Positions 49,351-59,828 of a stretch of 64,000 bases of DNA are shown here, piece after piece. Origin of the DNA: Cymodocea nodosa (lineage: Eukaryota; Streptophyta; Magnoliopsida; Alismatales; Cymodoceaceae). The notes beneath the pieces are model-generated. The model did not search any database. It saw only the letters and a list, made by a program, of their open reading frames with translations, and had not been told where the DNA came from. Made by a program: the position numbers and the translations under genes. Where the stretch lies: the NCBI GenBank assembly GCA_036874045.1, contig CM072341.1, positions 4,972,501-5,036,500 on the forward strand, read 5' to 3'. How positions within the stretch are numbered: the first letter of the stretch is position 1; each line of letters opens with the position of its first letter.

Positions 49351-50950
49351 CCTGAATTGCCCTATATATTTTTGGAAGAGAAAAGAACCTGTCCAATCAT
49401 TATTGCTTCAGATTTAAAAGAGGATCAAATAGCTAAATTAAAAGATGTAGTGAAAAGTTATAAAGAAGCAATAGGATGGACTATGACTGATATAAAAGAA
49501 TTAAGTTCAACTTTATGTTGTCACCACATATATTTAGAAGAGAATGCTAAACCTGTTAGAATTCCTGAGAGGAGATTAAATCCAAACCTTAAAGAAGTAG
49601 TCAGGAAGGAAATAGTGAAATTGTTAGATAATGACATAATTTATCCGATTTCTAATAGCTCATGGGTTAGCAATCCACGTAATTCCCAAGAAATCAGGAT
49701 TAACAGTTATTAGGAATGAAAGTCAAGACTTGATACCTACTAGAATTCAATTAGGCTGGAGAGTATGTATAGATTATAGAAAGCTGAATGCTGTGACTAG
49801 GAAAGATCATTTTCCCTTACCTTTTATAGATCAAATGCTAGAAAGACTAGCAGGGCTAGAATATTTTTGTTTCCTAGACGGGTATTCAGGTTATAATCAA
49901 ATTCCAGTAGTATTAGAGGATCAAGAGAAAACAACTTTCACCTGTCCTAATGGAACTTATTAAGAGAATGCCATTCGGATTATGCAATGCACCAGCAACC
50001 TTTAAAAGATGTATGCAAGGCATATTTACTGGAATGACTGAAGATTTTTTAGAAATATTCATGGATGATTTTACTATATATGGCAACTCATATGAAGTTT
50101 GTTTAAAAAATTTAGACCAAATATTAAAATGCTGTGTAGAAAAAAATTTGGTTCTAAATTGGGAAAAATGTCACTTCATGGTTAAACAAGGAATAGTCTT
50201 AGGGCATGTTGTTTCTAAGAAAGGGTTGGAAGTAGATAAAGCTAAAATAGAAGTAATTTCTAATCTACCAGAACCTAAATCAGTAAAAGGTATTAGATCA
50301 TTTCTAGGACATGCTAGATTTTATAGAAGATTTATTAAAGATTTTAGCAAAATAGCTAGACCTTTAACTAATCTATTAAAAGATGTCCCATTCAATTTGA
50401 TAAAAATTGCAAAGAAGCATTTTTCAAGCTTAAAACTAGCTTAATTTTAACTCCTATAATTCAAGCACCTGTTTGGAGCCATCCATTTGAATTAATGTGC
50501 GATGCATTTGATTTTGCTATAGGAGCAGTGTTGGGACAGAAGATAGAAAAATCTCCTAGAGTGATTCATTATGCAAGCAAAAACCTTAAATGATGCTCAA
50601 GTTAATTACACAACTACTGAAAAAGAGCTATTAGCTATTGTGTTTGCCTTAGAAAAGTTTAGATCATATTTGATTGGAGCTAAAGTGATAATATACACAG
50701 ATCATTCAGCTTTAAAACACCTAATAGCAAAAAAAAGACTAAGCCTTGATTGATCCGATGGATATTATTATTACAAGAATTTGATCTAGAAATTAAAAAT
50801 AAAAAGGTTGTGAGAATGTAGTAGCAGATCATTTATCAAGATTACAAATAGAAAAATCAAATATTGAAATTAAGGATAATTTTCCTGATGAACAATTAAT
50901 GACCATCAATACAATACCTTGGTATGCAGACATAGTTAATTACTTAGTTA
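49351..50950 (+). pseudogene. pol: G3 reverse transcriptase and RNase H
   Basis: RT N-part 49357-49670; a frameshift near 49670, where the SWVSPIHVVPKK region is damaged. Then CIDYRKLNAVTRKDHFPLP, FLDGYSGYNQI, a second frameshift at PNGTY/KRMPFGLC (about 49960), and catalytic FMDDFTIYG (MDD codons 50061-50069). RNase H has a frameshift at about 50400; the catalytic DAS reads DAF, and [19 protein letters not shown] and DHSALKHLI follow. Not functional. Confidence 0.92.
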
Positions 50951-51911
50951 CTAGTTTAACACCTAAGGATTGGAATAGATAGGATAAGAAATTGTTTTTC
51001 TCAAGAGTAAAATATTACTATTGGGAAGACCCATACTTATTTAAGAAATGTCCTGATCTGGTTTTAAGGAGGTGTGTTCCAGAAACTAAATATCAGAGTA
51101 TATTGTCTTTCTATCATGACCAAGCTTGTGGAAGGCATTTTGGCTCAGGAAAAACTAGTGCAAAAGTCTGCAATGTGGATTTTATTGGCCAACACTATTC
51201 AAAGATGCTCATAAATATTGCTTAAGTTGTTTAAGATGTCAACAAATAGGAAGAATATCAAAGAGGAATATGATGCCTCTTAATCCTATTGTTGAAGTTG
51301 AAATCTTTGATGTGTGGGGAATAGATTTTATAGGTCCATTTCCTATGTCTAATCAATTTAATTACATATTGTTGGGGGAAGATTATATGTATCTAAATGG
51401 ATAGAAGTTATTCCTACAAAAATTAATGACAACAAAGTGGTAATATAATTTATAAGAACCAATATATTTGCTAGATTTGGAATACCTAAATCTATTATCA
51501 ATGATAGAGGAACTCATTTCTGTAATAGAAGTTTTGAAGCCTTAATGAAGAAATATGGAGTAAACCACAAAATTGCAACATCATATCATCCGCAAATAAG
51601 TGGACAAGTAGAAAGTACAAACAAACAAATTAAGTTAATCTTAGAAAAAGTAGTAAATCCTACTAGAACAAATTGGGCTAATAGATTGATAGATGCACTT
51701 TGGGCTTATAGAACTACTTATAAGACATGCTTAGGTATGTCACCTTTTAAGCTAGTATATGGAAAAAGTTGTCATTTACCAGCTGAAATAGAACATAAAG
51801 CTTATTGGGCATTAAAAACTCTGAACACTAATTTAAATCAAGCTGCTGAAAATAGGAAAATGCAATTAATTGAATTAGAAGAATTTAGGAATAAAGCTTA
51901 TTCGAAGACTA
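50951..51911 (+). pseudogene. pol: G3 integrase, C-terminus deleted
   Basis: Zinc-binding region with CLRCQQIG, then the core: GIDFIGPFP (about 51319), NDRGTHF (51499), GQVESTNKQ (51603) and the open stretch [14 protein letters not shown] onward. Stops and a frameshift near 51180. TAA at 51446-51448 is at the same codon as in G2. At about 51911 (after AYSKT) a deletion joins the frame to unrelated downstream sequence with CGGTT-type motifs. Confidence 0.9.
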
Positions 51912-52129
51912 AAAACTTAGTATCGGTTCAATTGGAAAAAAATTCGGTCTGATTGAAACATAGTATTAGTTAAACTGGTAAAAACCGAAGAAAAAAAAAA
52001 CTATTATCTTAAGTATTTTTTTATTATTTTTATATATCTGTTTGTATGGGAGGTCCATTGAGTTATGCTTAACTCAACGAACTTACTCCGTTGAGTCTTA
52101 AGTTATAGATTCCTAAGTTATATTGAAAA
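51912..52129 (+). other. G3 junction spacer
   Basis: Remnant of the CGGTTNAACC motif zone (51915-51985), an A/T run and one palindrome pair (52045-52110). No gene. Confidence 0.6.
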
Positions 52130-52708
52130 AATTAAATAGGAAGAGCCAGTACCTGTGGCTCAAAGGCGTGTAAAGCCTATGTTTATAGATTTAATCTCAG
52201 AAGAAGAAGAGGAAGACTAGGCATAATTAACAAGAAGAAGAAACAGAAATTAGGGCAAAAGCTAATTTGCCCATGACTCCATCCCAATCTACCACAGAAT
52301 CAAAAAGAACAGTGACAATGCAGATTGGTAGTCAAGAGGAAGAAGAAAGAACAGATAATGAACAAGAAGCTGAACAAAGCCATATAAAAAAAAATGACTT
52401 TACAAATTCGACTGAATTTAATGAAACAATTCAAGACAGAGTGGAGAGTTCTGCCGGCTCACCACCACAAACAAAAGCAGAAGTAAATGTTCAGGAATCT
52501 GTAGAACATTTTTAGCAAGTTCAAGTTCAGCTTATCCAAAAGGATAAGATCAAGAATCATTTCAATGAAAGAATACAAAAATTATGCTGCAGCTGAAGTA
52601 TCTGTACCTTCTGGAGGCATTATTGGAGTTGTAAAAAGGATAGAATAATTAGAGCAACAATTAGAAAAACTCTAGAAGGAAGTAGATGAACTTAGGAATA
52701 GAGGTTAA
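52130..52708 (+). pseudogene. G3 remnant of the accessory plant transposon ORF
   Basis: Keeps the acidic middle (VKPMFIDLISEEEEED, then MQIGSQEEEERTDNEQEAEQ at about 52318) and the last 55 or so codons (DKIKNHFNERIQ ... LEQQLEKL, stop at 52673-52675 shared with G2, ending RNRG). About 750 bp of folded core found in G2 (30950-31700) is deleted near 52520, and the 5' part is missing. Confidence 0.8.
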
Positions 52709-53119
52709 TTGTATAGTTTGTCTACTTGTACTTATATATTTGTATGAAAAATATCTGATTTGATTGTACTGTAATTAATTCATATGAATGAATATATGTT
52801 TTTCAGATATATTTTTCATGCGTGTTTAGAATGATGAAATGGATGAACTATATTGAATGTTATATAATTTGTGGAATAGTTTACTGAATGACAAGATTAA
52901 ATAATAGATGCTTGAAAATATCTACATGCTGCAAGGTAAAATGTAAATTCTACATAACATGAAATGAACTGCAAGTTAAATATTTATATAATGTTCAGAT
53001 TTAAATGAATTTTGATTAGAATGCTGCATTAATGACATATATTTAACTTTATTTCAGTTAACAAAATTCATAGGAGAAAAAAAAAAACATAGAGGTACTT
53101 ACGAGGAGTAAACTTAGAG
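52709..53119 (+). other. G3 spacer before the capsid promoter
   Basis: AT-rich, colinear with 30360-30800 of G2; no ORF or motif recognised apart from an A-run at 53079-53090. Confidence 0.6.
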
Positions 53120-53310
53120 GTTGTAAGTGTTAACTCAACGAAGTAAGTTCATTGAGTTAAACTTAACTCCACAAGGTCAGTAATATAATATAAGGTCACT
53201 TCGTTGAGTTATCTGTAACTCAACGAAGTTAGTCTGTGGAGTTAGCAATAGTAACCGACATTGTTCCTTTGAGTTATCTGTAACTCAACGAGGTTAGTTC
53301 GTGGATTAAG
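53120..53310. repeat. G3 palindrome cluster upstream of the capsid promoter
   Basis: Same series of AACTCAACGAAG / GTTGAGTTA and GTCTGTGGAGTTAG units as 30175-30350, kept in number and order. Confidence 0.85.
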
Positions 53311-53471
53311 CAGAATAGTTATTCTTTTAACCACGAATGAAACTTCGTCGGCCTAGTGGTTACCAAAATTTGAAATTAGTAGTGGTAAACGTACCCAAAA
53401 AAACAGGAACCACGCTGCACGTTGCAAGACACGTTTTTGCAACGAGATTTATTTACTTTATGGATGTGCAT

Positions 53472-53484
53472 TATATATATAAAA
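53472..53484 (+). promoter_or_regulatory. G3 internal TATA box
   Basis: TATATATATAAAA, at the position of TATAAATATAG in G2 and about 130 bp before the conserved splice donor at 53614. Confidence 0.5.
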
Positions 53485-53613
53485 TAGAATGTTATTTACG
53501 AATTACCAGCACTTTTAAAAGAAAGGAGAATGCATTGGGGGAACTGGAAGGAGAAGTAGCTGATTCGACTTCATCTGTCAACAAATATTTACTGAATGGA
53601 AAACTTCAGACTG

Positions 53614-53700
53614 GTATGTAATTAATCTTCTACTATTTTATTTATGAGCACATGGACTCATTCTCTGAGCACTAAACGATTAGTAAGAACACCTACCTAG
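53614..53700 (+). other. G3 predicted GT-AG intron in the capsid leader
   Basis: GTATGTAATTAATC donor identical to G2 and acceptor CCTACCTAG at 53700. The upstream exon contains a 94-codon open frame (53337-53621) that is not kept in G2, so I treat it as untranslated leader. Confidence 0.58.
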
Positions 53701-53739
53701 GAATATTCAACATAAAGGCGTACTGAAACATTTTCTGAA

Positions 53740-54987
53740 CTAGACTTTAATGAAATCCTTTAGGGTGTAGCTAACCTTTCTTTAAAAGAGAACATAGAGA
53801 TGGCTACTCTAGTAGAAAAACCATTAGGAGAAATTCTGTACCCTGAATTAGTTGATAAACCTTAATGTATTCGATTGCTAAACTTTGAGGGAGATAGATT
53901 TGAACTAAAATCTAATTCTATTAGTCAATCGCCACATTTTCATAGATTAGAAAGAGAGGATGCCTATTATTTCCTTAGAGAATTTAACGAAGTTTGTCAA
54001 ATGATGAAAATGCTGAACATGAGTATAGATGCTATTAAACTTAGATATATCCCTTTTGCTTTAAAAGACACAGCTAAGAGATGGTTATATACTCTATCGC
54101 CTGATTCAATTTCTGCATGGACTGAATTTTGCTCTATTTTTCTAGAAAAATATTATCCAACACATCAAACGATTAAAAAGAAAAAAGAAATATTAATGTG
54201 TAGCCAAAAACAGGGTGAATCATTTTGGAAATATTTTGAAAGATTTAAAGATTTACTGACTCAATGTCCACATCATGCAATGAGTAAAGCACAATTAATA
54301 GGTATAATTTACGAAGGCATAGATGTTTCAACGAAATCTTTATTAGAATCTACTGGTCAAAATGGATTTCTAAAACTATGTAGTGAAGAAGTATGGGCAT
54401 ATTTAGAAAACTTTGCAAAAAGAACTACACAATGGGAAAACTCGACTGAAGCTATTACAGATAAAAGAATATTGCTAAGAGGAATGCATGAAATAGATTC
54501 AAGTACTATGCTTCAAGTGAAATTAACTGAATTAATAAAGAAAATAGAAGAGTTATCATTAAATCAAAAGCTAGCAGAAAAGAATGTAAACATTAATGAT
54601 TTAGATATTATTTATGCTAGAAACTAGAAAGATAACTTTGGAAATTCTGATAATCCTAATTGGAGAAATCACTCAAATTTATCTTGGAGAAACAACAATT
54701 TCCAGGGAGGAGAAAATATAAATGAGAAGAATATAAGTTACGAAGTATTACATGAACAAGGATCTAGAATAGAGAAATTAGAAAAGATAATCCAACAATT
54801 AAACAATCGTCTAGATTTTGTATTTGGAAATGCTGTAATTCAAAATCAGAATAGAAACATACCACTTAGACAGAAGGAATCAATGGAAGTTAGACCTACT
54901 GGAGGATTGCCAATACAAGTAATACCTAACCTTGTCAATAGAACTATTAATGAAATTGATACATCTTCTGGGAGGATAGCTGAATGA
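53740..54987 (+). pseudogene. gag: G3 capsid (retrotransposon gag domain), displaced downstream
   Basis: Open for 250 codons at 53875-54627: FELKSNSISQSPHFHRLER, DAYYFLREFNEVCQMMKM, ALKDTAKRWLYTLSPDSIS, FCSIFLEKYYPTHQTI, GESFWKYFERFKDLLTQCPH, then a coiled coil. The Trp lost in G2 (29342) is intact here. Stops: within EILKG (53761), at DKP/CIRL (53863) and after YARN (54625). It ends RIAE, stop 54985-54987. The capsid core itself looks intact, so it decayed late or was under constraint. Confidence 0.9.
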
Positions 54988-55039
54988 AGCAGTATAACTG
55001 AAGTAACTATATATATATATAAGTTTATTTATAGTTAAT

Positions 55040-55110
55040 AGTATCGTAGAGTTAGTCCTTAACTCAACGAACTTAGTCTGTTGAGTTATGCCCTAACTCC
55101 ACGAGGGTGT
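55040..55110. repeat. Palindrome cluster upstream of the G3 F-box gene
   Basis: AACTCAACGAACTTAGTCTG TTGAGTT pair plus a CTCCACGAGG half-site. Confidence 0.75.
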
Positions 55111-55173
55111 GCAGTAGTTATGTTAATTTTTTTCTCTGCTAAAATTTTTGTTTGTGTTATACAGAATCAACAA

Positions 55174-56310
55174 ATGGAATTGATGCAATTACCATTGGAT
55201 GCACTAAGGGAAGTACTGAGTAACTTGTCAACTAAAGATCTGTGCAGGCTGTGTTGGGTATCAAAGGAAATTAAAGACTATGTTGGAGAAAAATATTTTC
55301 AGGGACTACAAGCTGCAAAAATGACTAAGACTAGAGATGGATTCATATGGAAGTCATTTAATCATAGTTCAATTAGCCATGAATATCTGAATATGGAAGA
55401 AACTACTAGAATTCCACCCAATACATTAGAAGGAATAGATCATATTATGGGAATGGATGAAGGATTAATTATATACAGGACCAAACCAAGGTATGCAATT
55501 CTATTACCTGATATTTTGATCAGAAATCCTATCACAAGAGAAGAATGGAATATAGGAAGACCTGATAGATATGAAGTACCAATGGAAAATTGTGGGTCGG
55601 CTTTAATATTTTCTGGTAAAAATTTGACCATTCCTAAAAATTATATTACTGGAGACCTACAAGAAATTAGGATGAAGATTTATGCTTAAGTGTGTATAAT
55701 TTTCTGAATAGATCTTGGATTGAAAACACTATGATATACCTAGGACAGAAATCATTAATTAACAACATGTATGTCATACTTGATGGATATATATATCTAG
55801 TCACAAATATATCAGTTGCATTTAGATTTGATTTATACATAGTAAGCATAGATAGTTATGATGAATATATAGAAATTTTGCCTATATTGAGAAAAATAGC
55901 TAAACCACCATCTACAGAATTTGATAAAATTCAAATAGGGATGTGGTATAATGAATATGATGATCCTCCTTTATGTTTGATAAGATGGTGGGATGAATTG
56001 ATGAAATTTCAAATATGGATTATGAAAGACATAAATGAATGGAAGTGGGAAGAGGAATATATTGAAATAGATGTAGAATTTGAAACTACTACATTATTCT
56101 GGAATCGAAAAAGATCCCTTTCTGCATTTCATTTCATTAATGGTAATACACTTGTATTTAGCATTCATAATATACTACAAGTCTACAAATTAAGAAGGAA
56201 CACGAACAACATTAAAACAGAATTAATAGCAAGAAGAATTATGCCTAAAAAAGTTTGTTTGGATTGACACGTTTATTCCATTTGTTTCTACTTTTCAATC
56301 ATGTTCTTAA
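55174..56310 (+). pseudogene. F4: F-box/F-box-associated protein of G3
   Basis: ATG at 55174 (MELMQLPLDALREVLSNL), chosen because all copies begin at this Met; the frame is open upstream to 55081 but that part is non-coding in the others. F-box at residues 5-42, then DHIMGMDEGLIIYRTKP, NPITREEWNIGRPDRYEV, with a frameshift near 55640 (KNYITGDLQEI). The second half is open at 55692-56267: IENTMIYLGQKSLINN, CLIRWWDELMKFQIWIMK, AFHFINGNTLVFSIHN. A further frameshift at an A-run (about 56250) precedes the ancestral stop at 56308-56310. It probably acted as an SCF adaptor before capture or in the active master element. A splice-acceptor-like TGTTATACAG lies just upstream. Confidence 0.88.
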
Positions 56311-58098
56311 GCTATGATTTTGTGCTTTTAATGTTGTGTGTTTTCTGCATTTACTTTTAGAAAAATTTTAGTTTTAGTTTATTTTATAATAAAAAAACAA
56401 AAACAAAATATCAATCTAGTTTGTTGGTATATATTCTGGGAAACCAACTGGCTTGCTTGTGAGCCACCAAATGCATAGGAGCCTGGGTTCCAAACAACAC
56501 ACTGATTTATCAATATCTGTTAAATGTTATTTTGTTATATATTCTACTTTTATCTGTCAATGAAAAGTTTTTCAAAATCAAAAATCGGAATATGCAGAAG
56601 GAGATACAAATGAAACAATGTATGTAACTGATTACTTATCCTGAATTTAGATTTAAACTCATTCGTTGAGTTAGGTGCTAAATCAACGAAACTGTATTCA
56701 TGCCTACTACAATTACCATATTTATTGTCAAATCTTTTACATTGAGGACAATGCAAAATGTAGGTATGAAGGAGAGGTAATTAAAGTAACAGCCATGTAA
56801 GTTTGTTAATTAAAAGAATTAAAATGGTACTACAAAGTTTTGTGGAAATTGAAAATTTTTATGAACTTGCTATAACTATCTGATAATTGAGATTGTAAAA
56901 TTTTTATAAATTGTAACTACTTGAATGTTATATTTAGAAGGCTATATAAGATGCTATAGAATTTACTATTTATGCAAATCTAGATATAGTATCTTATGTT
57001 TTTTCTGAATTTCATGAGTTTAACAGTTTCACGATTTTAAAATGAAATCAGAATGCTTAATGAAAAATCAATAAATTATCTAAAGTCCTGAAAGAGCTGA
57101 GATGTGAATTCTAAATTAAATGAAACACATATGATTAAAGATACATTTAATTTGACTGATTAAACTTGTAGAATGATTTATGTGTAGATCTTATTAAACT
57201 ATAGAAAAAGTATGAGCTTATTGTTATGGATTCATATTTTCAGTAAATGATAGAAGCAGGACTATATGAGATTAGTGTTTTATTGCATCTCTATTAATGA
57301 AATATGTACATATACAGTATGTGATTAATATTTTTTGTTTTGAGAAAAAAAAAAAAAGAGAGAAAAGAAAAAAAAAAACTTTGAGAGTTTATTGACTTGT
57401 TTGATTACGAGCCTTTTGTACTTGAGCAAATAGGTATGTAAGGATTGTTGACCTGAAAAAGGACTCTTGAAATCTGGCAACCTAAGATCTTGATTAGATC
57501 TGGGATTGTTGATTGAAAGCTCATTACATGGGTACATTAGAAAGCTCTTGTATGATTCAAGCTTATCAAATTAACTTTTAAAGTACAAAAATACATATAC
57601 TATTTTGAAAAGATACAAGTGTTTTGTGAAATACAGATATCTTTTGAATCGAGTATATTTTCTATTATCTAGAATTGCTGAAATATGAATCTAGAATTGA
57701 CTTCTGAAGTTGTTTCATGGAGATACAATTTTTTATTCTACTTGTCTTAATCAGATTGAATTGGATTGTACTTTGATCCATATGTTGTTGAAATTTCTTC
57801 TAGAAATCTTATTGGAAAATTCAAGGTGACAGATGATGAAAAGAAGAACAAATGATAATATAATTAACATCTGTGTGATGATGATATACTTTGTATGTAA
57901 TTTGCATATATTCCAAGTATATTTGCAGATTGAAGAGGAGAAAACAATGTTAAAACAGATTACTGAAACATACAAAATATCTATATAATAATACAAGTTC
58001 TTATGTTGAACATAAGAAAAAAAAGAAGAGTTAATTCTAGCACTTTTAGAAAGACCCATTAATTAGATCTTAGTTTGCTAAGGGACTAGCAAAATTTA
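56311..58098 (+). other. G3 3' non-coding region
   Basis: Conserved 55-bp block at 56438-56490, palindrome motifs at 56655-56690, G/A tract near 56765-56780, the 200-bp block at 57380-57560 and the rest of the 1.3-kb module shared with C1. No gene; the antisense frames at 57325-57537 and 57751-58059 are not supported as genes. Confidence 0.75.
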
Positions 58099-58111
58099 GG
58101 TATGGGGGGAG
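58099..58111 (+). other. G3 polypurine tract
   Basis: GGTATGGGGGGAG directly before the LTR start TGTTTAGAATG at 58112. Confidence 0.88.
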
Positions 58112-58270
58112 TGTTTAGAATGAAAAAGTGTATAATATTAATGGTTAAATGATGGTTAATTGCATAATATTTAGCTTATGATTTGAGAATTAAGCCATTA
58201 TGTTATAATTGCACTGTTATATGCTTTAATGAAAGAATCTGCATAATTCTAGGGAATTAATGTTAATTTA

Positions 58271-58900
58271 GGGGGTATTTGTGCACCTAGAAAATGGCAG
58301 AAAATTTTCTACCATTTTCTAGGTGTTTGTGCACCAAATGATTTTCCGCCATTTTCCCTTAGTATATAAGAAAAATTTTGTTTCGTTTTCCTACCTTCTG
58401 ATCTCTAAAACTGATGGAAAATGAAGGAAAAAAAAATATGAATTATCACAGAATATATTAACAATATGCAATTTTAATATAGAAATTATTTATGTCTTTA
58501 ATAGATGAAAATTGATATTATGAGAGATATGTGGAATAATAAAGATGTGTAAAATATATTTTATATTGTAACAATTATTATAAATGACTTTATCTTATAT
58601 TATCTATAATAAATTTTGTTATTTTCTATCTTATAGATAAATACAAAAAATATTTAATTTATTAATTTTAATATTTTTATTTTGTAAATAAACATATATA
58701 TTTTATATTTTATGATTTTTCGTCATTTTCTATTCTATACACAAATACATGTATTTCAAATTCCATCATTTTCTGTTCTGTGCACAAATACCTTGATTTT
58801 CTACTGATTTTTCGTTACTTTCTATCATTTTCCTTTCCATCATTTTTTGTGATATTCCATCATTTTCTTTCCGCCATTTTCTAGGTGCACAAACACCGCC
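58271..58900. mobile_element. Harbinger/Tourist-like MITE, 630 bp
   Basis: Terminal inverted repeats of about 27 bp: GGGGGTATTTGTGCACC... against GGCGGTGTTTGTGCACC.... The 3-bp duplication TTA is at 58268-58270 and 58901-58903. The empty site AATTTAGTAC is seen in the other LTRs (for example the complement near 40355). No transposase frame. The left end has an added inverted copy of its terminus (58285-58335), and several CCATTTTC units lie at the right. Confidence 0.93.
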
Positions 58901-59094
58901 TTAGTACATTTCTGAACTATCGGTAAATTGCAGGCTATGAAATTCTTAAGTATCCAAATTTTCTGTTATTTCGGACAATTATGTTTAACGTACTGAACAT
59001 GTATTGGACAGTTATATTTAAATTGCCGAACAGTTATGTTTTAAAAGAATATTTTATTATTTCCTGAAGTACACGTGTCGAAATCATAATGCAT

Positions 59095-59450
59095 GACTTA
59101 AGTGAACTTTCGGTGAGTTATCTCTAAGTATCCGAAATTGCAGCTGGGCATCAGATAGTTATATGTGTAACTCTCCGAAATCTCTTTTTATTATAAAATA
59201 GCTGTGGACACGTGTCATGTTCTAGGAGAATGACTTAAGTGGATTTTCGGTGAGTTATCTGTAACTATCCGAAATGCATCTAGGCATCGGATAGTTAGAC
59301 TTGTAACTCTCCGAAATATTTCTTTATTATAAAACTACTACTGACACGTGTTGTGATCTAGAAGATTGACTTAAGTTATATATCGGTGAGTTATCTATAA
59401 CTATCCGAAATGCACCTGAGCATCGGATAGTTAAATTTATGCACGTGTTG
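59095..59450. repeat. Tandem U3 repeat, about 2.7 units of 136 bp
   Basis: Units begin GACTTAAGT at 59095, 59232 and 59368. Each has CGGTGAGTTATC, AACTATCCGAAATGC, CGGATAGTTA and GTAACTCTCCGAAAT; the first two also end in a GACACGTGT box. G2 LTRs carry a single or partial unit. Confidence 0.85.
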
Positions 59451-59819
59451 AATTTAAATGCTTTAGTATATCATGTGAGATGCACATGTTTAACTCATTA
59501 AGTTAGCATAACTATACGTGTTGAGTTACATGAATACACACTAAGGTAACGTGATATGTTAGCAGCTTATTTCTTTATTACACATGTTTTATAGTTAAAT
59601 CAACGAAGCAAGTTCGTTGAGTTATCTGTAACTCTACGGACTATTTATTTTCTAATATGCCACTATAGCGGTTGCAGGAATAAAACAGTTAGAAGAAAAA
59701 ACCATGATCGCACGTATCACGTAGGAATTCACTTGTCGAAGGGAGAAGAAATCATCGTCGTTGATATGAATGAAGGAAATCTAACCGACCATTCAAGTAG
59801 AAGCAGTTACCATTGAAGA

Positions 59820-59828
59820 AATATAAAA
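59820..59828 (+). promoter_or_regulatory. Possible gypsy LTR TATA box
   Basis: ATATAAAAG, conserved in the other LTRs (for example 41430 in the + fragment, and as CTTTTATAT on the opposite strand near 24480, 39690 and 46372). It lies after the U3 repeats and before the G+C-richer leader. Confidence 0.5.

Noticed and set aside
41776..51952. A single palindromic retroelement spanning G1 and G3
   Set aside because: G1 and G3 are separate: G1 has its own LTR end at 47040 inserted in the G3 LTR, its own primer site, and different deletions and frameshifts.
53337..53621. 94-codon open frame upstream of the capsid intron as a real protein
   Set aside because: The G2 counterpart (30129-29881) is read in a different frame and the first ATG frame stops early, so it is better seen as untranslated leader.
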